Part shown: positions 1 through 7,331 of the stretch, piece by piece
Layout: each line of letters starts with the position of its first letter
Numbering within the stretch: the first letter of the stretch is position 1
Assembly: GCA_965220465.1 (NCBI GenBank)
Contig: CBDCPZ010000021.1
Location: 1-64,000, forward strand
Source of the DNA: JAHDHW01 sp965220465
Lineage (GTDB): Bacteria > Bacteroidota > Bacteroidia > Chitinophagales > Saprospiraceae
Length of the DNA: 64,000 bases
Reading direction: 5' to 3'
Made by a program: the position numbers and the translations under genes
The notes under the pieces: generated by a model
Told to the model about the DNA's origin: nothing
Database searches by the model: none
The model's input: only the letters and a program-made list of their open reading frames with translations

Positions 1-273
1 GGTATCCTCAGATACATCGGGGTCGCTGAGGCTTGTCCTTAGTAGCTGTAGACCGCCACATGGAGGAAACATTCACCAACGACATCTACATCCATCGTTT
101 AGAAGACACTGGAGTTGTAGTCGAACTCAGCAGGCTTGGAAACGCTTGGATATTATCACTGTCTTTGGCAAAATCACCAGCAAACCTGCTGCTTACACAA
201 ATTAGTTGTATCACAGTCAAGAATAACATAATAATCGACTCCACGGAGATTCATATCAATTATGATTGTACAT

Positions 274-333
274 GTGTAGAAAACAGGGAAGGCTATTTAG
301 TACACAGGGGCATAGGAGGCTTGTCCTGAGTTG
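274..333 (+). repeat. Host dispersed repeat, copy 1
   Basis: A 60-bp stretch that recurs at 2762-2821 with 4 mismatches, starting GTGTAGAAAAC and ending GTCCTGAGTTG. Here the sequence continues into further host-like DNA. In the second copy the match ends where the bacterial polymerase gene begins. Confidence 0.85.
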
Positions 334-549
334 TCCTTTATTTGGAGGTTTTACTGGATTAGAGGGTAATAATATTGGATGTCAAATATTGAGGGGCTCC
401 GCCCTCCCAATCTGGGACATTGTGGGATTTTTGCAGCCAATATGCCAACAAGCCATGACTGGGACAACACATGTAAGTATTAACACTTAGAGTGTGTACA
501 AAGAAATTACTTTTACTCATTGTGCAGGGAATATTTTTAAAAACCTACT

Positions 550-951
550 TACCATATTTTCTCCATCTGAAGCCGGCCTCCAATAGACGCCTGCTCCTTT
601 CAGACGCCTGGGGGTCCACACAAAATAGCAGAAATAGACGCCTGGCCACCAATAAACGCCTGGTGGTCAGAAAAAATTAACAGAAGATGGGGGTGTGGTC
701 ATGAATTTGGGTGTGGCATTGACACATGGCCAGCTCAGAAGCGTTATCTTTGCTAGCTAGCTAGAAAGAGACGTGCAAAAGAAGAGCTAGTCGCTTGCTG
801 GAGAAGAATGGTGAGTGGTTTTATACTAGCTACTTACTGGGTGGAGTGAATTAGGAAATAAACGCCGGTCTCCAATAAACGCCTGGTCTCTGACCTTTAG
901 CATGCAAGTAAGGTAATAGACGCCCGGGCTTATATTGGAGAAAATACAGTA
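550..951. mobile_element. MITE-like element with terminal inverted repeats and TA ends
   Basis: The left end reads TA, then CCATATTTTCTCCATCTG and AAGCC. The right end, read on the other strand, is TA, then CTGTATTTTCTCCAATAT and AAGCC. This gives inverted termini of about 23 bp with a few mismatches, each bounded by TA, the target duplication expected of Tc1/mariner-type elements. The interior carries repeated AATAGACGCC / AATAAACGCC motifs (about 583-670 and 857-925) and no coding capacity. The length of about 400 bp fits a non-autonomous element. The assignment to the mariner type rests on the TA ends alone. Confidence 0.6.
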
Positions 952-991
952 TGTGTCTGATGTTTGCTCCAACTGTTGAAAAATATATCTG
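952..991 (+). repeat. Short direct repeat, copy 1 (host segment)
   Basis: A 40-bp unit starting TGTGTCTGATGTTTG recurs at 1105-1144 with a few mismatches. Its neighbours also recur: a stretch starting ATCAACAGTTAAAT or CAACAGTTAAAT is seen near 1019, 2468 and 2532. These are low-copy dispersed repeats typical of animal intergenic DNA. Confidence 0.6.
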
Positions 992-1104
992 GTATGCTAT
1001 AAAAGGTTAGCCTATGTGTCAACAGTTAAATTGCACCAATTTCCTGAAATATGGTAAGAAGCCATACAGGGAACATGCAGGGAACATCTTCAATCATGTT
1101 GTCA

Positions 1105-1144
1105 TGTGTCTGATGTTTGTTCCAACCATTGAAAGTTATATCTG
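1105..1144 (+). repeat. Short direct repeat, copy 2 (host segment)
   Basis: Second copy of the unit at 952-991. Both copies end in ATATCTG. No function is suggested. Confidence 0.6.
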
Positions 1145-1306
1145 ACTATAATTAGTGGGTGTGGTCAAAAAGTTGGCGTGATTGTGAAAAAACCATTTCG
1201 TGTGCCCCCTCAGTCTAAAATGAGTTCCTTAACATATCTTGTGAACAAACATTTGACAATACTTATGTGTGTTTTTCACTTGTTAGTTGATATATTTAAT
1301 TTATAG

Positions 1307-1507
1307 AATAGTGATGATAAGCTAAAAGCATCTGTTGGTGTCCTCAAAGTGAGCGACCCAAATGCTGGCAAAATCAGAGTTGCACTTCGTAACAGCGAGC
1401 CAAGCTTTAATCTGAAAAGGAACGACATTTCTGGCATATCTGGCACAATATCAACCACTTCAAACACAGCTGCAACACTCACCATAACAGAGTCACCATC
1501 TACATGA
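1307..1507 (+). other. Putative terminal exon of a eukaryotic gene
   Basis: After a pyrimidine-leaning stretch ending TTTATAG, a frame of 66 codons runs to TGA at 1505-1507. The frame is closed immediately upstream by that TAG, which would also be the splice acceptor. The peptide starts NSDDKLKASVGVLKVSD and contains NPNAGKIRVAL-like and SGTISTTSNTAATLTIT-like stretches, typical of beta-rich extracellular repeats, but I recognise no family. It has no ATG of its own. Local base composition is richer in G and C than the flanks, which supports coding. Confidence is limited because no donor-side partner exon is visible in the window. Confidence 0.4.
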
Positions 1508-1611
1508 GGTTGCTGCACTATTCAGTGAACTTATTTGCCGATTTCATATTTTTTCTTTGACCATTATGGTATTACTATAGTTGGACATGATTCTAGTGAT
1601 CTGTACTATTC

Positions 1612-1953
1612 ATTGACCTCTGTCACGCCCTTGCCCTGCTGGCTAGGAGACTCTGCACTTGCTTTGTTGATCCCGTGGGTCTCAAGCCTTTCTTGACTTG
1701 TCGTCTGATCGCCCTGGACAAGAACCCTGGTGTCTGACCGATAGGAATATGTGAAGTGCCGAGGCGGATTATTTCTAAAGCAATTATGTTCATCCTAAAG
1801 AATGATATCCAAGATGCTCTGGGCTCCTCACAATTGTGTGGTGGTAAGGTAGCCGGAAACCAGTTCCAAACCCCAGGGAGAGACACAACTTGGGCAGCCC
1901 ACAATCTTCAGTGGTTGAGAAGGTTTATGACCAGCTCTATGCAGCTACTATAG
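1612..1953 (+). pseudogene. Reverse transcriptase fragment of a metazoan retroelement, decayed
   Basis: One frame reads LARRLCTCFVDPVG, then CRLIALDKNPGV, a TGA stop at 1735-1737, and continues PIGICEVPRRIISKAI and QDALGSSQLCGG. I recognise the order LIALDKNPGVRPIG...EV.RRII.KAI...QLC from reverse transcriptase-like proteins of invertebrate retroelements. The stop sits exactly where the conserved arginine of GVRPIG belongs, so a CGA codon has become TGA, the usual product of methylated-CpG decay. After about 1850 the similarity fades, probably through a frameshift. It is a non-functional remnant and the best evidence that this end of the window is animal DNA. Confidence 0.7.
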
Positions 1954-2048
1954 TGATGGCAGTAACTACTACAGAGAATTAAGGATATGTCTGCAAGCAT
2001 TGCTTCAATTTAGTTGTGAAGTATGACAAGTTAGCCGTCTCTCTACAG

Positions 2049-2144
2049 GAGATGAAGGATGTACTCACCGCCAATCCAGCACCTCGCACTAGTGCAACTA
2101 GAAAAAGAAGCCACCCAGCACCTACAGGCTCCATGAGCAAATAG
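2049..2144 (+). other. Possible second small exon (weak)
   Basis: A polypyrimidine run and CTCTACAG at 2041-2048 resembles a splice acceptor. It is followed by 31 open codons ending in TAG at 2142-2144, with a basic, proline-rich peptide (TSATRKRSHPAP). No family is recognised, and a frame this short can be chance. Confidence 0.2.
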
Positions 2145-2761
2145 GAGACATTCTCCTAGAGTAAAGGTATAGTGATATTGTTAAAGGCACAGCATGCTCA
2201 TATATTGTTAGGTTTAATTGTAGCTTAATTCAGGTAACAGTCCAGTATGACACCTACTCACGGAACTATCGACTCACACCATCTAGGAGTAAGATAGGAA
2301 GGGCCTTGGCGAGAAGATCAAGCTCATATTATGTCAAATGTGCCAAGAATAAGAATAACCACAGTCATTGATAAAATGATTCGTTGATTATATCAGATCA
2401 GGTCTGCAAGGAGGAAATCTGATGAGAACAGAGAAATTTGCTTTGATTGCTGTGAAATCCTCCATGATCAACAGTTAAATTTTACCAGTTTCTAGAAGCA
2501 TGCAAAGAAGCTCTACTTTGTTGTAAATGGGTGTTAGGATCAACAGTTAAATATTATATTTTCATAAGAGTGTCAAATACAACGCTGGACATGAGTCAGG
2601 TTGAAGCATTGTGGATGTAGGCATTGATCCTTCCCAACCCTGAGCATAACCCACAACTAAAGACGATGCTGTCTATATTGCTGGAGAAATCTTCTGTGGA
2701 TCGGTTGTCAACGAAACTGAAATCAGTCGATATTACAATTATAAGTTATTAAATTCCAGAG

Positions 2762-2821
2762 GTGTAGAAAACGGGGAAGGCTATTTAGTACACAGGGGTG
2801 TAGGAGGCGTGTCCTGAGTTG
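2762..2821 (+). repeat. Host dispersed repeat, copy 2, ending at the host/bacterium join
   Basis: Second copy of the 60-bp repeat at 274-333. Identity stops at 2821. Within about 8 bases the minus strand becomes recognisable DnaE coding sequence. Confidence 0.85.
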
Positions 2822-4223
2822 GACATAGTGTGATCGGAAAGCCTTTTGGCATCAATTGCAACGCTGTGAAATAGTTGAGTGGTTTTTCAGAAATTAAAAC
2901 GCCTCCGGCGTGGATCGACAAATAATTTGGAAAGCCTTCGATCAGTTTTCCAAATCTGAAAATATGCTTCGCCAGCGCATGATGTTTTTCATTCGCCAGT
3001 GGTTCGTTGACGATGGTATCGATTTCTGCTTTGGGTAATCCAAAGACTTTTCCCAATTCCCGGATGATTGATTTTCCTTTGAAAGTATTATAAGTCGCCA
3101 ACAAAGCGGTGTACTCTTTTCCGTATCGTTTAAAAATATAATCGGTCACGTCATCGCGCTCATCCCACGAAAAATCGATATCAAAATCCGGCGGCGAAGT
3201 GCGATGCGGATTGATAAACCGTTCAAAATACAAATCCAGCTCCAACGGGTCAACATCCGTGATATACAAACAAAAAGCAACAATGGAATTGGCGCCACTC
3301 CCCCGCCCTATGTGGTGATAACCAGCAGATTGTGCATAACGGACAATATCCCAGGTGATCAAAAAGTACGGCGCAAATTTCATCTCATCGATCACTTTCA
3401 ACTCTCGTTCGACGCGATCAGCAGCTTGTTTGTTTTTTTCGCTATAACGCCTTTTGTAACCGTTAATCGCCAGTTTTGATAAAAGCTTGAAATCACTTTC
3501 TCTGCTTCCTGTAAAAGTCTGGCGATTGTTTTCAAAACTGCTTTTCAGTTCTATTGAGCAGCTATCGATAATTCGCTGCGTATTTTCAATAAGCCGTGGA
3601 TAATTTTCATAGTTTTTTAATAACTCAGCTTCTTCATAAAAAATCTCTTCAGGATGAGCATGATCTTTTTCTGACAATTTTGTAATCACAATATTGAGAT
3701 CGATGGCGCGCAATAATTTGTGGGTCCTAAAACCTTCTTCATCCAAAAAAGTGATTGGGCTAAAAATGACCAGACGGTTTTGATGCTTTAGCAATGAAGA
3801 TTTGAAAAGACGATTAACTTCCTTTGGGCGAACGCCTAAAAATTCATAATTTTGAAAAGCGGCGATCGGTTTTACTAGTTGCTCATAAATGGTATAAACG
3901 TGCTGCATCTTCGGAGCAATTTCCGGCAAAGGTTTTTCTTCCAAAGAATGCTCCGTCAAAAAGCGATTTAGTTCAAAAAAACCTTCATTATTTTTTGCAA
4001 TACCTACATAAAGCAAGCGATTTTCTTTTCGAAATTCAATGCCCAAAATCGGTTTTATACCATGTTTTTTACAACACGAAATAAACTCGTAGACACAGGA
4101 CGTATTGTTGATATCCGTCAAGACCAAAGCCTTTATTCCCTTCTGTTGCGCTGCTATCACCAGCTTTTCAGGCGACAGCGTTCCATACTTCAAACTGAAG
4201 TAGCTGTGTACATTCAAATGCAT
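2781..4223 (-). CDS. dnaE: DnaE-type (DnaE2-like, error-prone) DNA polymerase III alpha subunit, truncated at the join
   Basis: Catalytic subunit of a C-family DNA polymerase. Genes of this kind placed just after dinB in Bacteroidota are taken to act in damage-induced translesion synthesis. The N-terminal PHP domain is visible (NVHSYFSLKYGTLSPE near residues 4-19; LTDINNTS near 35-42), followed by the polymerase palm with HIGRGSGANS (304-313) and PDFDIDF (345-351), which holds two of the three catalytic aspartates. The genuine bacterial protein ends at about residue 465 (GFPIT, codon at 2829-2831). The last 15 codons before the stop at 2781 are read from host DNA. The third catalytic aspartate, the helix-hairpin-helix and OB parts are missing; family members are usually about 1000 residues. 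The gene starts 21 bp after the dinB stop and is probably co-transcribed with it. Confidence 0.85.
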   Translation of the reverse strand: MHLNVHSYFSLKYGTLSPEKLVIAAQQKGIKALVLTDINNTSCVYEFISCCKKHGIKPILGIEFRKENRLLYVGIAKNNEGFFELNRFLTEHSLEEKPLPEIAPKMQHVYTIYEQLVKPIAAFQNYEFLGVRPKEVNRLFKSSLLKHQNRLVIFSPITFLDEEGFRTHKLLRAIDLNIVITKLSEKDHAHPEEIFYEEAELLKNYENYPRLIENTQRIIDSCSIELKSSFENNRQTFTGSRESDFKLLSKLAINGYKRRYSEKNKQAADRVERELKVIDEMKFAPYFLITWDIVRYAQSAGYHHIGRGSGANSIVAFCLYITDVDPLELDLYFERFINPHRTSPPDFDIDFSWDERDDVTDYIFKRYGKEYTALLATYNTFKGKSIIRELGKVFGLPKAEIDTIVNEPLANEKHHALAKHIFRFGKLIEGFPNYLSIHAGGVLISEKPLNYFTALQLMPKGFPITLCPTQDTPPTPLCTK

Positions 4224-4244
4224 TTCCGATTGTGTTTGGAAAAA

Positions 4245-5393
4245 TTATTTACCCAAAGCGGAAGCTCTCATGACTGCATTTTTGCCAAAACGTTTTCGAA
4301 TACGGTCCATTTGCTGAAGCAAATTGATTTCCCGAACCGTATCGTCAAAAAGGCTGATTTGGTAATTTCCGTGTACCAAACCGCTAAACTTGATCCCGAT
4401 CAGACGGATCAATTGCCTTCTTTGATTGAGTTGGTCAAAAAGCTCGTAAGCCTGTAGTGTGAGGGTATTGTCGTTGGCAGTGTAAGGAAGTTTGCGCTGC
4501 CGGGTGTAGGTATTAAAATCTGAATAGCGGATTTTTACCGTTATGCAGGAGGTTAATTTTTGTGATTGTCGTAATTCAAAAGTCAGCTTGCCTAGCATCT
4601 TCGAAAGGATAGATTTCAACTTCACCACGTCGATCGTATCCACTGAAAAAGTGCGCTCGGCAGAGATGGATTTTCGCTCGCTGTAAGGAACAACAGGCGA
4701 ATTGTCGATCGCGTTGGCTTTTTTCCAAAGCGAAATGCCTGGTTTTCCAAATTCCCGCTGGAGCAATTTTATCGGAATACGGCTCAACGTTTCGATAGTC
4801 CGCACGCCCATAAAACTCAGTTTTTTATAGGTTACTTTTCCGATCGATGGAATTTTGGAAGTTGAAAGTGGCGCCAGAAAAGCTTTTTCCGTTCCTGTAA
4901 GAATGCAACGCGCACCATTGGGTTTGGCTTCGCCTGTTCCGACTTTAGAGACTAACTTGTTGATTGATAATCCAAAAGAGATGGGTAATCCGCTTTCGTG
5001 AATAACCTTTTGGCGCAATTCTTTTGACCATTTAAAACAGCCAATGTATTGGTCCATGCCGCTCAGATCAACGTAAAATTCATCAATCGAGGCTTTTTCA
5101 AAAACCGGCGACTCTTCGCCTATAATTTCAGTGACCATTTTAGAATACTTCGAATAAGCATCCATGTCTCCTTTCAAAAAAATGGCATCCGGGCAAAGGC
5201 GTTTCGCCAATTTGGTAGGCATCGCCGAATGTACGCCAAAAGCACGCGCTTCGTAGCTACAGCTTGACACCACTCCCCGATCGCTCGTTCCCCCAATGAT
5301 CAATGGTTTTCCCTTCATAGAGCTGTTCCTCAGGCACTCGACCGACACGAAAAACGCATCCAGGTCAAGATGCAGGATCGCTCTTTCAAACAT
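4245..5393 (-). CDS. dinB: DNA polymerase IV (Y-family translesion polymerase)
   Basis: Error-prone polymerase that copies past damaged bases. All family signatures are present. HLDLDAFFVSVE (8-19) carries the first catalytic aspartate and the aromatic steric gate. SIDEFYVDLSG (102-112) holds the second acidic pair, with Phe where many relatives have Ala. GLSINKLVSKVGTGEAKPNG follows, and then a helix-hairpin-helix region (SKIPSIGKVTYKKL). Near the C-terminus, QISLF (about 345-349) matches the sliding-clamp binding consensus, which supports a working enzyme. The length of 382 residues is normal. It is the first gene of a two-gene unit with dnaE and has its own well-formed promoter with an overlapping dyad upstream. 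Confidence 0.95.
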   Translation of the reverse strand: MFERAILHLDLDAFFVSVECLRNSSMKGKPLIIGGTSDRGVVSSCSYEARAFGVHSAMPTKLAKRLCPDAIFLKGDMDAYSKYSKMVTEIIGEESPVFEKASIDEFYVDLSGMDQYIGCFKWSKELRQKVIHESGLPISFGLSINKLVSKVGTGEAKPNGARCILTGTEKAFLAPLSTSKIPSIGKVTYKKLSFMGVRTIETLSRIPIKLLQREFGKPGISLWKKANAIDNSPVVPYSERKSISAERTFSVDTIDVVKLKSILSKMLGKLTFELRQSQKLTSCITVKIRYSDFNTYTRQRKLPYTANDNTLTLQAYELFDQLNQRRQLIRLIGIKFSGLVHGNYQISLFDDTVREINLLQQMDRIRKRFGKNAVMRASALGK

Positions 5394-5424
5394 CTTGATT
5401 TAGTTTTCTTTTATAGCAGTTTAA

Positions 5425-5445
5425 TTCAAAACAATTTGTTTCAAA
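5425..5445. promoter_or_regulatory. Imperfect palindrome overlapping the dinB promoter; candidate operator
   Basis: On the minus strand the site reads TTTGAAACAA, A, TTGTTTTGAA; 8 of 10 positions of the half-sites are symmetric. It overlaps the end of the predicted -7 element and the predicted transcription start, 32-52 bp upstream of the dinB ATG. That is where a repressor would block initiation. Damage control of dinB-dnaE2 units is well known in bacteria, but no repressor gene is next door, so the regulator is unknown. Confidence 0.4.
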
Positions 5446-5472
5446 TGTATAAAACTATTATCTGCTGTGCAA
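5442..5472 (-). promoter_or_regulatory. Bacteroidota-type promoter of dinB-dnaE
   Basis: Minus strand TTG (5470-5472), 20 bp, then TACATTTG (5442-5449). This fits the Bacteroidota primary sigma consensus TTTG / about 19-21 bp / TAnnTTTG. The start of transcription would be near 5435, giving a leader of about 40 nt. Confidence 0.7.
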
Positions 5473-5549
5473 GCCTTTTCAAAAAAATATTTTATAAAAA
5501 AACAAACCACTACCGATGCTCCGAAAACAGCTAGCAAAAAAATAAAAAA

Positions 5550-5792
5550 TTATTTCTTCAATAATTTTACAATATAAATTAAAACAATCGCTCCAACAGT
5601 AGCTGTAACTAGAGAGCCAACCAAACTTCCATCAGAAGACAAGCCGAAAACATTAAACAAAAAGCCTCCGAGAAAACCTCCGATAATTCCAACCACGATA
5701 TTACCTAATAAACCAAAACCGGTTCCTTTCATAAATTGACCACCGAGCCAGCCGGCTGCAGCACCAATGAGAATAAAGTATAAAAAATTCAT
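5550..5792 (-). CDS. GlsB/YeaQ/YmgE-family small membrane protein
   Basis: An 80-residue protein of the transglycosylase-associated (GlsB/YeaQ/YmgE) family, small inner-membrane proteins often linked to envelope or general stress. Three hydrophobic glycine-rich helices are visible (about 2-20, 28-50, 57-77). The family pattern GAAAGWLGGQFMKGTGFG followed by GIIGGFLGGFLF is clear. The start ATG is unambiguous. It stands alone between dinB and the phospholipase gene with about 150 bp on each side. The exact molecular role of the family is not established. Confidence 0.9.
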   Translation of the reverse strand: MNFLYFILIGAAAGWLGGQFMKGTGFGLLGNIVVGIIGGFLGGFLFNVFGLSSDGSLVGSLVTATVGAIVLIYIVKLLKK

Positions 5793-5945
5793 AAGCGAAA
5801 TTTTTTAAAATGAATGATGAAAAATAGTTCCGGATATATTCAAAAGGAGGATTGTTGAGATTGGAAGATAACTAAAAACCGGAAATTTAAAGAACCGAAA
5901 CTACGGATAAAAAAAATGAATTAATTTAAGAGAATAGGCACTTAC

Positions 5946-7151
5946 TTAATTTTTAGTAGTACCTGATCCAATATTAAATGCAGCAGCAATTCCTATCCTA
6001 AAAATGAAAGTGCTTTCATTGAAATATATATTATAATAATCGTGGCCAAGCCAACCTAACGAACTCATTAACATAAAGTTAGGTGTATAGGGGATCTTCC
6101 AATAAATTTTACCTTCAATATTAAAACAATCACTAAATTTATCAAATCTCACTCCATTAGTTGGAAAAACTAAAGAGCCGTCAATAACAGCTCGCCAAAA
6201 TTGTTTATCACTTTCTTTTAAAGATTCTGAATTTTTTACCTTTTCTTTTCTGGGACATACTTTCGAGAAACTAAATTCAAAATTAATCCTGTCTTGCCCA
6301 TAATCGCCTTCAAGTTCTTTCCTTTCTCCTTTGGGAGTAAATTCATCGATGATAAAATCATGTTGATACCCCAATTTTATAAAATAATTTTTGGTAGTAT
6401 CTTCAATAATTTTATTTCTCCCAATCATAAAATCTGCTTTAAGGAAATTTACCGCAAAGTTTCCGGTCCTGATATTAATGGTCCCATCTCGATTATATGA
6501 GCCCTTATCCTGTCCATTTGAATGATGAAAAAACGAAGCCGATACTATTTTATATCTGTTAAGCCAGGGGCTATCAAAATCATAGGGATTATATTTGTTG
6601 GTGATGTGTGTAAATACTGTAATCCCAACCATATTGCTGGGTGTTCGAATGGGGGCAGAAGGCTGGCTAAGAAACATTCTCATTTTAAACTTTGGATTAA
6701 TTACCACTCCCACTCTCCAATGCTTAGGTAATACAAAAAAATTCAAATTTATATTTGCATTAATAACCGATGAAGATGTATCCTCAACTTTCATACGTGC
6801 ATAAGCGATATGGGTTATTTCGGAGTTTTCCACAAAAAGTTCCTGAAGCAAGCCATTTCGAGAGTACATTGCTACTTTCCATAATTCTTTTCCATAGGAA
6901 TCATACAAAAGACTTTGCAGCTGAGGTGTCAGGTCAATACTATCTCGTTCGATTAATTCAATAAGTTCCTGTTGAAGTTTTTTATACAGTTTAATATTTG
7001 TAAAATTATCGGAATCCATTTCATTTTGAAACTGACGTAAAGAATCTAACAACGAAGGATCTAATGAAAAAATAGTATCTCTCTTTTCCTGGGCATGGCT
7101 CAAAAAAGAAAAAAATATAAACATGAAGACAAAGGAGAGTGATTTAATCAT
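5946..7151 (-). CDS. Outer-membrane phospholipase A (OMPLA-like)
   Basis: Predicted outer-membrane enzyme that removes acyl chains from phospholipids that have reached the outer leaflet. A signal peptide is evident (residues 1-20, ending SHAQ). The serine-hydrolase centre of OMPLA is present: H209-H-S211-N-G matches the family HxSNG, with Asn220 a good candidate for the third triad residue although the loop is shorter than in E. coli PldA. The rest has alternating aromatic beta strands ending in Phe-rich segments, as expected for a barrel. The roughly 100-residue N-terminal extension before the barrel has no recognised domain. It is transcribed alone, divergently from the adenylate cyclase gene. 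Confidence 0.75.
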   Translation of the reverse strand: MIKSLSFVFMFIFFSFLSHAQEKRDTIFSLDPSLLDSLRQFQNEMDSDNFTNIKLYKKLQQELIELIERDSIDLTPQLQSLLYDSYGKELWKVAMYSRNGLLQELFVENSEITHIAYARMKVEDTSSSVINANINLNFFVLPKHWRVGVVINPKFKMRMFLSQPSAPIRTPSNMVGITVFTHITNKYNPYDFDSPWLNRYKIVSASFFHHSNGQDKGSYNRDGTINIRTGNFAVNFLKADFMIGRNKIIEDTTKNYFIKLGYQHDFIIDEFTPKGERKELEGDYGQDRINFEFSFSKVCPRKEKVKNSESLKESDKQFWRAVIDGSLVFPTNGVRFDKFSDCFNIEGKIYWKIPYTPNFMLMSSLGWLGHDYYNIYFNESTFIFRIGIAAAFNIGSGTTKN

Positions 7152-7209
7152 GGTTGGGGCGTTTATACAATGTTATGGCTTTTTAAAACAAAAGTCAACT
7201 GAGTTCAAA

Positions 7210-7217
7210 CAAAACTA
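7210..7217 (-). promoter_or_regulatory. Candidate -7 element for the phospholipase gene
   Basis: Minus strand TAGTTTTG matches TAnnTTTG, about 60 bp upstream of the ATG at 7151. No clear -33 TTG lies at the right distance, so this is tentative. Confidence 0.35.
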
Positions 7218-7290
7218 TTTTCAAATGAATTCTTAATAATTTTTAAACCGATCAGCAAAAAGTAACAGATAAGTTTTAAACCAAATTTGC

Positions 7291-7298
7291 TATCTTTA
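7291..7298 (+). promoter_or_regulatory. Candidate -7 element for the adenylate cyclase gene
   Basis: TATCTTTA, one mismatch from TAnnTTTG, lies 34 bp upstream of the preferred ATG at 7332. If it is used, the open frame before 7332 is mostly untranslated leader, which supports the later start. Confidence 0.4.
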
Positions 7299-7331
7299 GT
7301 CAAACAAAATACAGGTAAACTCCCGCTCCCA

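Larger units (their letters stand above)
1..2825. other. Non-bacterial (probable metazoan host) segment joined to bacterial DNA
   Basis: This stretch has no convincing bacterial gene, whereas the DNA to its right is packed with them. It contains a decayed animal-type reverse transcriptase fragment, a MITE-like element, dispersed short repeats, a GCTA-rich microsatellite near 750-763 and at least one open frame that begins right after a splice-acceptor-like sequence. Open frames of 60-98 codons on both strands have no recognisable family and look like chance. The join to bacterial DNA falls at about 2822-2831, inside a polymerase gene. That the host is a sponge or other marine invertebrate is inference from the repeat and retroelement style. 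The alternative, a real insertion of bacterial DNA into an animal genome, cannot be excluded from sequence alone. Confidence 0.8.

Noticed and set aside
33..680. Open frames of 62-98 codons on the plus strand at the left end
   Set aside because: No family, no ribosome site, repeat-derived content, and surroundings are animal-like DNA.
1276..1518. An 80-codon minus-strand frame
   Set aside because: Antisense to the exon-like plus-strand frame at 1307-1507, which fits splicing signals better.
1623..1904. A 93-codon minus-strand frame
   Set aside because: Antisense to the reverse transcriptase fragment, whose plus-strand translation has recognisable motifs.
2781..2828. C-terminal residues LCPTQDTPPTPLCTK of the DnaE frame as a novel tail
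   Set aside because: They are read from the host repeat across the join.
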